Made by a program: the position numbers and the translations under genes. Source: Nitrospirota bacterium (GTDB lineage Bacteria; Nitrospirota; JACRHJ01). Taken from it: 6,913 bases of DNA. Location: positions 1-6,913 of the forward strand of contig JAJYGS010000170.1 in the NCBI GenBank assembly GCA_021785055.1, given 5' to 3'. Positions 1 through 6,195 of this stretch are shown in pieces (position 1 is the stretch's first letter; each line of letters opens with the position of its first letter). Below the pieces are notes generated by a model, which ran no database searches, was not told the DNA's origin, and was given only the letters and a program-made list of their open reading frames with translations.

Positions 1-429
1 ATAAACTACATAAAACACCATGCCCGCGCCCTGATATTTTCCGCAAGCCCGCCGCCGTCCTCCGTGGCGTCCGTAATCGCCGCGCTTGATATTATAGAAA
101 GCGAGCCGGAGAGGCGCAAGGCGCTTTGGGATAATACCCACAAAATGCAGAAAGGTTTCAAGGAGATGGGTTGCGACATAGGTGTCAGCGAGACGCCCGT
201 CGTGCCGGTCGTCGTGGGCGAGGACATGACGGCGTTCATTATGACCAGGCGGCTCCAGGAAGAGGGCGTGTTCGTAAACCCCGTTGTCAGCCCTGCGACG
301 CCTCCCGGAAGGGCGCTCATCAGGACAAGCTACATGGCCACACATACCTTTGACCAGCTCGACCGCGTGCTCGAAGTCTTCGAGAAGGTGGGCCGGGAGC
401 TTGGTATTCTCCAGCCGAAGCACGTGTAA
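1..429 (+). CDS. Alpha-oxoamine synthase, serine palmitoyltransferase-like (C-terminal part)
   Basis: This is a 5'-truncated gene; reading frame 1 is open from the first base to a TAA at 427-429, giving 142 residues. The product is the C-terminal domain of a fold-type I PLP enzyme that condenses an amino acid with an acyl-CoA or acyl-ACP (serine palmitoyltransferase, KBL and AONS family). Visible motifs are the IFSASPPP segment, the RRKALWDNTHKMQKGF helix, the GVFVNPVVSPATPPG strand and loop, and ALIRTSYMATHT. The Arg encoded at 322-324 lies where the family holds the substrate carboxylate. IFSAS, WDNTH, FVNPVV and the MATHT ending resemble Bacteroides-type serine palmitoyltransferases as I recall them, more than E. 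coli Kbl or BioF. The PLP lysine and the N-terminal half lie outside the window, so activity and exact substrate cannot be judged. Family assignment is confident; the serine palmitoyltransferase call is moderate. The lipid-kinase-like gene that follows supports a lipid role. Confidence 0.85.
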   Translation: MNYIKHHARALIFSASPPPSSVASVIAALDIIESEPERRKALWDNTHKMQKGFKEMGCDIGVSETPVVPVVVGEDMTAFIMTRRLQEEGVFVNPVVSPATPPGRALIRTSYMATHTFDQLDRVLEVFEKVGRELGILQPKHV

Positions 430-504
430 AACCGGGGCAACGGGCGGAGCTGCATCTCTCTCGCAGTAATCCGTAAAAATGAAATCGAGCCGGACGCCGT
501 TTAA

Positions 505-1089
505 ATGAAACATCCTGGCCGCAAGTTATATCACCTGTTTGGCGGCCTGATCATAATCGCCGCATATATTGCGCTCGGACGCGAACGGGGGCTTCCCGCG
601 CTCGCCGCGCTTACGGCCATTGCTACGGCAATCGACATCTCCCGCCTTGTATTTCCGGAATTCAACGACTTCATGTTCCGGCGCCTTGGGGCGTTCATTC
701 GGGAGTCCGAGAAACACACCATCACCGGCACACCCTGGTATCTGATGGGGATGCTGGGATCGTTTTTCCTGTTCAGCCTGCCCGTGGCCGTCTGCGCCAT
801 TGTATTCCTTGCCTGCGGAGACGTCAGCGCGACGGTAGTCGGCGAGAGATGTGGGACTATAAAAATATCAGGCGTTAAAAGCCTGCAGGGGACGATAGCG
901 TTTTTTATTGCCGCGCTTGTCTGCGGCTATATTGCCGGGAGTTACTGGCAGGGGCTTCCTGTACGGGTCGTGGCCGCAGGGGCATTTACCGCCGCGGCGG
1001 TGGAGGTCCTCCCGCTCAAAATCAACGACAATCTTTCCATACCTGTAATCTCAGGCGCGGTCATGCAGGCGCTGATGAGCCGCATATAA
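505..1089 (+). CDS. Dolichol kinase/DGK1/VTE5-family membrane lipid kinase
   Basis: This encodes a 194-residue, highly hydrophobic polytopic membrane protein. The family includes CTP-dependent dolichol and diacylglycerol kinases and phytol kinase, which phosphorylate a lipid alcohol at the membrane. Motifs in order are RKLYH (6-10), DISR (44-47), RESEKHTITGTPWYLMG (66-82), the signature CGDVSATVVGERCG (104-117), KSLQGT (125-130), and a C-terminal VEVLPLKINDNLSIP (166-180) matching the family's E...DN..IP ending. Length is typical of the small prokaryotic members. The ATG at 505 is preceded in frame by a TAA at 502-504, so it is the earliest possible start; no strong Shine-Dalgarno is visible. 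It lies 75 bp downstream of the oxoamine synthase on the same strand and probably shares its transcript. Its 3' end overlaps the convergent PAP2 gene by 39 bp. The substrate (diacylglycerol, polyprenol or a sphingoid or ceramide-like lipid) cannot be told from sequence alone. Confidence 0.85.
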   Translation: MKHPGRKLYHLFGGLIIIAAYIALGRERGLPALAALTAIATAIDISRLVFPEFNDFMFRRLGAFIRESEKHTITGTPWYLMGMLGSFFLFSLPVAVCAIVFLACGDVSATVVGERCGTIKISGVKSLQGTIAFFIAALVCGYIAGSYWQGLPVRVVAAGAFTAAAVEVLPLKINDNLSIPVISGAVMQALMSRI

Positions 1090-1932
1090 TTTATCCGCCG
1101 CCCAGACGCAAGCCGGCGCAAGAACAGCCCCGGCGATTACGTCCACGACATAGTGATACCGCAGATACATCGTCGCAAGGACAAGCCCTGATGCAACCGG
1201 CAGGGCCGCCCAGAAAAACCATCTCTTATACCGCCAGGCATACATAAGCACTATCAGCACGATTTCCGTATGGCCGGACGGGAATGCGTCCCGGTTTGTC
1301 CCTTCAAGGAAATCCAAAGTGGAATTGATCGCCCTTGCAAGACCGTCCCGCATCAGACCGTGAGTGAACTGCCCCGCCAGATAATACCTCGGCCCAAGCG
1401 CCGGGACGATTATGTATCCTATGTATGAGGCGAAAAAACCGAATGTGATACCGAAGAGAGAGATGTCGAATTTCTCAGTCTCTCCCCCTGAAAGCAATAT
1501 CAGGCAAAATATTATTGGTATGAAATAATAGGAGGTATAGCATACTTGTAGGACTGCCGTGAGCGCGGGGCTTATCATCCGGCCAAGCCACGCGCCGGGG
1601 ACGGGGCCGACGATATACGAATCCATCCGCGCAAGCAGGGCGTCCTTATCCGGCGGATTGATGTATGCTGTCAAATGACCCATGCTGTCGAAGGTGAAGA
1701 GAATAACGAACAAGGGCATCAGCAGGTCTATTAATTTTATCAGCGCGCTATGAGGGGTATTTCGGCGCATCCAATCTGTGCAAAGGACGACAACCCCTAC
1801 GGCGCCGTATCGCAAGGCCAGGATTCCGGCACCCGGTATTCTTTTATAGTTCAGGAGGGTAAGGGCAAGGAGGGACAGCAGGAAGACCGCCGAAAGCTGT
1901 GTTACGGGCTTCGCTTTCCTAAAGAAGGGCAT
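1051..1932 (-). CDS. PAP2-superfamily membrane protein, Aur1/inositol phosphorylceramide synthase-like
   Basis: This encodes a 293-residue integral membrane protein with about six hydrophobic segments. PAP2 enzymes use a histidine nucleophile to hydrolyse or transfer phosphate or phospho-head groups on lipids. Core motifs are VPALGPRYY (176-184, positioned as motif 1), AFPSGHTE (216-223, His221) and YLRYHYVVD (256-264, His260 and Asp264). The usual SR of the third motif is replaced by A253-T254. Thr at that position and the HY..D context fit the PAP2_3 branch that includes fungal Aur1, as does the earlier block MDSYIVGPVPGAWLG (103-117). A phosphotransferase on a sphingolipid-like substrate is therefore possible, but simple lipid phosphatase activity is an alternative. 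The ATG at 1930-1932 lies 3 bp after the stop of the ATPase gene with no convincing Shine-Dalgarno, suggesting translational coupling as the last gene of the minus-strand operon. The last 39 bp are antisense to the end of the kinase gene. Confidence 0.85.
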   Translation of the reverse strand: MPFFRKAKPVTQLSAVFLLSLLALTLLNYKRIPGAGILALRYGAVGVVVLCTDWMRRNTPHSALIKLIDLLMPLFVILFTFDSMGHLTAYINPPDKDALLARMDSYIVGPVPGAWLGRMISPALTAVLQVCYTSYYFIPIIFCLILLSGGETEKFDISLFGITFGFFASYIGYIIVPALGPRYYLAGQFTHGLMRDGLARAINSTLDFLEGTNRDAFPSGHTEIVLIVLMYAWRYKRWFFWAALPVASGLVLATMYLRYHYVVDVIAGAVLAPACVWAADKLYAAHQRLHDRA

Positions 1933-1935
1933 CGC

Positions 1936-2763
1936 TTAGACACCGGCTGAGACAGTAAGGCCGAAGTCCTCGGCGACTTCCTCGACGATGCCGCGGTCTA
2001 TGTCGTGTCTTTTCGTAAGGAACCCCTCAAGGAGCGTATTGTCACAGATGGTATTTATGAGCCGTGGAATGCCGTTCGAGTATGCATGCACGGCCTCGAC
2101 CGACGAAGGAGAAAAAATATCCCTCTCGCATCCGGCGATACGCAGCCTGTGCCGGATATATTGCGCGGTCATGTCGCGCGAGAACGATTTCAGGCGGTAT
2201 TTAACAGCCACCCTCTGCTTCAGAGGCTCGTCCAGGGACAGCACATCGTCGAGTTCCGGCATTCCGAACAAGACAAATGACACGAGCTTTCCGCCGGGCA
2301 CTTCGAGATTGAGAAGTCCCCTGAACTCCTCCATTATCTCCCGCGAGTTCAGCATCTGCGCCTCGTCTATCAGCACTACCGCCTTTTTGCCGGACTCGTG
2401 AATTTCTATAAGTCGGTTATATATCGTGCTCAGGAGATTAACCTTGTCCTCAGGCACATCCTCTACTCCAAGCTGCATTGCGATCTTTTTCAAAAGCCAC
2501 TCGGTCGTGATGGAGGAATGGATTATCACGAGCAGGGCGGACTCGTGCTCTACGTCGTCGAGTTCGTCGAGCATCCTCCTGGCAAGGGTGGTCTTGCCGG
2601 TGCCGATACCGCCTACAAGCACGGCGAGGCCCTTCATCGTGCTTACGGCGTATTTCAGCCGCAGAAGCGCTTCGGCATGTTGCTCGCTGTTGTAATAGAA
2701 CCTGTTGTCGATGGAGTTGGTAAAGGGCTGTTCCTTCAGGCCGTAATACTCCAGGTAGTCCAT
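1936..2763 (-). CDS. ExeA/GspA/MshM-like AAA+ ATPase
   Basis: This encodes a 275-residue AAA+ ATPase of the ExeA type. It begins with the family-typical YYGLKEQPF segment and NRFYYNSEQHAEAL. Numbered from the upstream Met, Walker A is GGIGTGKTT (52-60), Walker B is VVLIDEAQ (120-127), the strand VLFGMPEL (165-172) follows, a likely arginine finger is in LKQRV (Arg185), and sensor 2 is in GIPRLIN (Arg225). It has no transmembrane segment and no C-terminal peptidoglycan-binding domain, unlike the longer Aeromonas ExeA, so it matches the short form found at MSHA pilus, type II secretion and PEP-CTERM/exopolysaccharide loci. Two adjacent ATGs exist (2766 and 2763). GGAG at 2770-2773 is only 3 nt from the first but 6 nt from the second, so 2763 is preferred. 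It sits 12-15 bp after the TPR gene and 3 bp before the PAP2 gene, in an apparent operon. The secretion partner is not in this window. Confidence 0.9.
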   Translation of the reverse strand: MDYLEYYGLKEQPFTNSIDNRFYYNSEQHAEALLRLKYAVSTMKGLAVLVGGIGTGKTTLARRMLDELDDVEHESALLVIIHSSITTEWLLKKIAMQLGVEDVPEDKVNLLSTIYNRLIEIHESGKKAVVLIDEAQMLNSREIMEEFRGLLNLEVPGGKLVSFVLFGMPELDDVLSLDEPLKQRVAVKYRLKSFSRDMTAQYIRHRLRIAGCERDIFSPSSVEAVHAYSNGIPRLINTICDNTLLEGFLTKRHDIDRGIVEEVAEDFGLTVSAGV

Positions 2764-2778
2764 CATGCTCTCCGTTGG

Positions 2779-5700
2779 TTATAGATAAGACACCTTGCTC
2801 TTCTTGGGCGCTTTATCCTCTGTTTTTTTCTTGTCCGATGGCGGCGGCATGGTTTCGGGTCCTAAAAGCGCCTTGTTCAATCGCTGAAGCCTGTCTTTTA
2901 TATCTCTGAAGCCGCTGTTTTCCGATGAAATTTCGCGTGAGATGGACTGGGCGGTGGTAATGTCTCCCTTGAGCTCGTACGCGGTAGCAAGGTCGTATTT
3001 CAATCCAAGGTATTCGTCTCTTTCGTGGCCGGCGACATTAAGCCCGTCCTTGAAAAATTTTATCGCGGAATCGTAATCGCCCTTTTCTATGTTACAAAGC
3101 CCGATCATGCTCGCGCAGTCAAGGTTTCTGGCCGGGTCGTGCGACGCCAGCTCGAACTCTCCAAGAGCCTCGTCGAGCATACCCATTTCCTTGTAGGCAA
3201 TGCCGAGGTTATAGTGTGTCTCGTAGTCCTCGTTATTAAGCTGCTCCTCGACACCTTTCTTGAACTCCTGAAACACATCGACCAGCAGCTTGTCTTCAAA
3301 TATGTCGGCAGGCTTATCTGTAATGGACTGCGCCTCGGTCTCCTTGTCGAGTTCCTCGCGCAGTTCGGCGCCAAGGTCGAAGAAGTCGTCATCCGTTGCC
3401 TTATCGTGTATTTTAAATACCGGGGTAACCTTGGAGAAATCCTCCTGGTCGGGTGTCTTTGCAGGCGGCTCGCTGATTGCCGTATCGGAAGTCGCATCGG
3501 AAGAAGGCTCGTCCCAGGTCTGGAACGCATCCTCCAGCTCGCTGTCGAGGGAACCGAAAGCCGCATCTTCTTCGCTTACCTCCGCCGGGACTTCCGGGTT
3601 ATTTCCCGCATAAAATTCCGGCTCGGAATACTCCGGTTTATCGGAAATAAACCCTATCCCGGTTTCAGGCTCAGTCTCCGGTCCAGCCTCGACCTGATAC
3701 GGCCCGGCTTCTTCCGGGGGGGACGCTATATCGTTCTCCGGTTCCTTCGGAGGCAGGGCCTTGAGCGCATCGAGCTTTGCGCGGATTTCATCGTCAGCGG
3801 GATTTATCGAAATCAGCCGCTCGTAAATATCTATCGCTTCCAGCACAAGCCCCTGTTGAGCGTAAAAATCCGCCTCCGCGCGCTCTTCCAGGTAATGCAC
3901 GGAACCGGGTTCCATCGAATGTGCATCGAATTCGTCGAAATCGATACTGACAGGGTGCTCCTCTATTCCCGTAAAGGAGACTTTTTCCGCCGGATATTCA
4001 TCTGCCTTGGAAATTTCGGACTCCGAAACGGCATTGTCTTCCTCCGGCGGCATTACGATTTCCGGAAGTCCAATCATCTCGTGAAGGCCGTCCTGTTCTT
4101 GTTCCTGCATCGCCGGAAGCGTATCTGGAACAGAGAGGGCGAGGAGAGGATTGCCGGGGTCGAGACGCCGCGCCTTTTCAAGCACCTCTTCGGCCATATT
4201 ATTCATGCCCATTGAATTATAAATCCCGGCGAGTTCGACCGATGCGTCTATAAAGCCGTCGAGATCGCCCTGGGACTTGTAAAGTTCCAGGTATCTTATT
4301 TTTATCTCAGGGTTATCAGGATGTATTTCGGAAAGCGCGCCCAGGACATCGGTAATCTTTTCCGTTATCCCGTATCTCAGGAGCGTGTCTACTTCGGAAA
4401 GCCGCTCCTCAAAGCTTTTTCCCGGCACAGCAGGCGCGTATTCAATATCCGGAATACCGTCTCCGGGATCGCTTTGTATCCCAGCCCCGTCCGTCGCCGA
4501 GCTCTCATCGAGTCCCTTGTCTACGGCGAATATGTCTATGCCCTCAAGCTCGTTGCCTTCATGAAAACTTTTCGGTCCAATCTCCTGCGGATATTCAGAC
4601 CGCTCCCCACCGGTCTCCATCTGCGGGAGTTCTCCAAAATCTTCAGGCAGATCCGGCAGAGAAGCTTCCGCCGGCGCCTCCTCCTCTTCAATCGGGGCGG
4701 GAATAGTTTCGCGCGCTGCTCCCAAAGACGGCTGGCTATCGGCATCCAATGAAATTTCTTCAGTCCCGGAGGAATCATCGACTGCGATTTCTTCAGGCGC
4801 GGCAGGGTTATCTTCCGGAATCTCTTCTTCGGGGGGAGTTGTTTCAATGGGGGAGGAATCCAGGGAGATTTCTTCAGCCGATATTTTATTGTCAGGAATC
4901 TCGGCGGCGGGCGGTGCAGGCGGCTGAGGCTCGGTCTCCTTCATCGTTTGGCCTTTCGCCTCACTCCTTACGGATTCGGCCTCCTCAGACTTGCCCTGCT
5001 TTTCCAGGACATCGGCCAGGAGATTCAAGGCCTCCATGCTGTCCTTCTTATGGCCAAGGAATTCCCGGATGAACTTTTCGGCCTGGGCAAACTCGCTTTT
5101 TGAGATATGCAAATCAGTGAGCGCCCTGTATTCGTTCCAGGCGGACGTAAAATCGCCGGTCTTTATGTCGATGTCTATAAGCTGGAGCCGGTAGTTTGCG
5201 TTCTCGGTGCCTTTTTCCAGCAGGCCCCTGTATATCGCAGCCGATTCTTCATATCTGCCGGAACGCAGATACGCATCCGCAAGCGGCGCCAATATCCGAA
5301 CGTCGTTCGGGTCCAACTTGTTTGCCGTTTCTAGCTTGGCCGTCGCCTCGCGAAGTCTGTTGTCCTTCATGTCGAGCAGCGCTGATACGCGGATAAACTC
5401 GAATCTTTCGGACGCCTTTTTCTCCACCTTTCCCAGGAAATCCCTTACTCCGGCACTGTCGCCCTGCCCGAGCTTCTTCTCCGCAAGCTCGATGCACTTG
5501 TTTATCCCTTCCTTCTCGAACCCTTCGCTGAGATACAACTCCGCCAGTTTCTGGGCAAGGGAGAAGTTATCGGGGTTAAGGTCGCAAAGCGTCTTGTATA
5601 TGTCGATCGCCTTGCCCTTCTGCCCTTGCCTGGTAAAATAAGACGCCGCCGCCAGGTAGCTCTCGTTTGCGTTTCCAATCATGCCGCGTTCGGCGTTCAG

Positions 5701-6000
5701 CTTGCCCATCAGTATGAAGACGTCTACCTGTTCCGGCTTTATGTTCAGGACTTTCTTGTAGAGGGCTATTGCCTTGAGGGTAAAACCTGTCTTGTTGAAT
5801 ATTTCTGCGGCTCTTTTGAAGGACTCTATCGCTTTCTCGGTGTCGTTCCTCTTAAGGCAGAGGTCTCCTATGGTATTGAAGGTATTGGCGTCGTTAGGGG
5901 ATGCCGCGACAATCTTCTCATACTCGAGTATCGCCTTGTCCCACTGGGACTTGGCGATAAACTTCTGAACGTCTTTTAATACTTTACTCTTGTTTATCAC
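2779..6000 (-). CDS. Very long multi-module TPR protein with acidic linkers
   Basis: This encodes a 1073-residue soluble protein with no signal peptide or membrane segment. Numbered from the GTG start, TPR-like helices fill about 10-350, an acidic Pro/Glu-rich linker follows (355-530), a second TPR block is at 530-625, another acidic linker at 630-705, a single TPR (FYAQQGLVLEAIDIYERL) near 712-729, a third acidic linker to about 868, then DDDFFDLGAELREELD (870-885), a VDVFQEFKKGVEEQL helix (907-921), and TPRs to about 1045. A lysine-rich tail (KKKTEDKAPKKSK) ends the protein. TPR arrays bind protein partners, so it is probably a cytoplasmic scaffold; pairing with an ExeA-type ATPase recalls the MshM-MshN pair, by analogy only. 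GTG at 5998-6000 is chosen because AGAGG precedes it by 5 nt and a promoter -10 overlaps the upstream in-frame ATG at 6043-6045, which would give 1088 residues. It is the first gene of the minus-strand operon. The specific function is unknown. Confidence 0.88.
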   Translation of the reverse strand: MINKSKVLKDVQKFIAKSQWDKAILEYEKIVAASPNDANTFNTIGDLCLKRNDTEKAIESFKRAAEIFNKTGFTLKAIALYKKVLNIKPEQVDVFILMGKLNAERGMIGNANESYLAAASYFTRQGQKGKAIDIYKTLCDLNPDNFSLAQKLAELYLSEGFEKEGINKCIELAEKKLGQGDSAGVRDFLGKVEKKASERFEFIRVSALLDMKDNRLREATAKLETANKLDPNDVRILAPLADAYLRSGRYEESAAIYRGLLEKGTENANYRLQLIDIDIKTGDFTSAWNEYRALTDLHISKSEFAQAEKFIREFLGHKKDSMEALNLLADVLEKQGKSEEAESVRSEAKGQTMKETEPQPPAPPAAEIPDNKISAEEISLDSSPIETTPPEEEIPEDNPAAPEEIAVDDSSGTEEISLDADSQPSLGAARETIPAPIEEEEAPAEASLPDLPEDFGELPQMETGGERSEYPQEIGPKSFHEGNELEGIDIFAVDKGLDESSATDGAGIQSDPGDGIPDIEYAPAVPGKSFEERLSEVDTLLRYGITEKITDVLGALSEIHPDNPEIKIRYLELYKSQGDLDGFIDASVELAGIYNSMGMNNMAEEVLEKARRLDPGNPLLALSVPDTLPAMQEQEQDGLHEMIGLPEIVMPPEEDNAVSESEISKADEYPAEKVSFTGIEEHPVSIDFDEFDAHSMEPGSVHYLEERAEADFYAQQGLVLEAIDIYERLISINPADDEIRAKLDALKALPPKEPENDIASPPEEAGPYQVEAGPETEPETGIGFISDKPEYSEPEFYAGNNPEVPAEVSEEDAAFGSLDSELEDAFQTWDEPSSDATSDTAISEPPAKTPDQEDFSKVTPVFKIHDKATDDDFFDLGAELREELDKETEAQSITDKPADIFEDKLLVDVFQEFKKGVEEQLNNEDYETHYNLGIAYKEMGMLDEALGEFELASHDPARNLDCASMIGLCNIEKGDYDSAIKFFKDGLNVAGHERDEYLGLKYDLATAYELKGDITTAQSISREISSENSGFRDIKDRLQRLNKALLGPETMPPPSDKKKTEDKAPKKSKVSYL
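4744..4875 (-). repeat. Repeated EEISLD-type motif in the acidic linker of the TPR gene
   Basis: Three copies of an 18-bp coding motif occur within 132 bp of the TPR gene. They encode EEISLD at 4858-4875, EEIAVD at 4777-4794 and EEISLD at 4744-4761. Each copy is followed by acidic, Ser/Pro-rich sequence. The DNA copies differ at third positions while the protein motif is kept, which points to retention of the short acidic-hydrophobic motif rather than a very recent duplication. It may be a short linear binding motif or simply low-complexity linker expansion. Confidence 0.7.
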
Positions 6001-6005
6001 GTAAA

Positions 6006-6010
6006 CCTCT
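6006..6010 (-). promoter_or_regulatory. Shine-Dalgarno site of the TPR gene
   Basis: AGAGG on the minus strand ends 5 nt before the GTG at 5998-6000. No comparable site lies at a suitable distance from the in-frame ATG at 6045, so this site decides the start of the TPR gene. Confidence 0.6.
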
Positions 6011-6036
6011 GATTGAGGGCACAAAACCCCATATAA

Positions 6037-6065
6037 ATTTAACATAGCCGGGTTCCCGCTGTCAA
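6037..6065 (-). promoter_or_regulatory. Sigma-70-type promoter for the TPR-ATPase-PAP2 operon
   Basis: On the minus strand a perfect consensus -35, TTGACA (6065-6060), is separated by 17 nt from TTAAAT (6042-6037), a 4 of 6 match to the -10 consensus. Transcription would begin near 6030, giving a leader of about 30 nt that contains the AGAGG site before the GTG at 6000. The -10 box partly abuts the ATG at 6043-6045, so that ATG would not be in the transcript. The -10 is weak, and an 18-nt spacer with TAAATT after a TG is an alternative reading. Confidence 0.55.
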
Positions 6066-6134
6066 GGGAGAAATGGTATCAGAAAATCCTGTAACTTCTT
6101 GAAAATAAAGCTACAAAATTGTTGCGCCATATAG

Positions 6135-6163
6135 TTTACATCCGAGGCCCGTTGTGATATAAA
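6135..6163 (+). promoter_or_regulatory. Sigma-70-type promoter for the transglutaminase-associated gene
   Basis: TTTACA (6135-6140) and TATAAA (6158-6163) are separated by exactly 17 nt, each a 5 of 6 match to consensus. TG at 6155-6156 forms an extended -10 (TGaTATAAA). Transcription would begin near 6170, about 12 nt before the AGGAG ribosome site and 26 nt before the TTG start. It is divergent from the TPR-operon promoter; the two -35 boxes are about 70 bp apart. Confidence 0.65.
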
Positions 6164-6181
6164 TATTCAAAACCCCGGCTC

Positions 6182-6186
6182 AGGAG
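6182..6186 (+). promoter_or_regulatory. Shine-Dalgarno site deciding a TTG start
   Basis: AGGAG lies 9 nt before the TTG at 6196-6198. An in-frame TAA at 6160-6162 and the absence of any other start codon between it and 6196 make the TTG the earliest supported start. Confidence 0.7.
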
Positions 6187-6195
6187 AGAATCGCT

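Noticed and set aside
445..473. Hairpin (CGGA and CTGC pairing with GCAG and TCCG) followed by TAAAAAT between the oxoamine synthase and the kinase
   Set aside because: The stem is short with an asymmetric internal loop and a 9-nt loop, and there is no T-run after it, so it does not qualify as an intrinsic terminator.
1750..1950. Plus-strand open frame antisense to the start of the PAP2 gene
   Set aside because: It has no ribosome site or recognisable motif and lies fully over well-supported minus-strand genes.
3025..4215. A 396-codon open frame on the plus strand antisense to the TPR gene
   Set aside because: It is the mirror of a Glu/Ser/Pro-rich coding region, is rich in Arg, Leu, Phe and Ile without any recognisable domain, has no ribosome site, and the minus-strand TPR frame has clear repeats and family features.
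6096..6105. TTCTTGAA-like partial dyad in the divergent intergenic region
   Set aside because: Only three base pairs around a two-base centre; too short to call an operator without conservation evidence.
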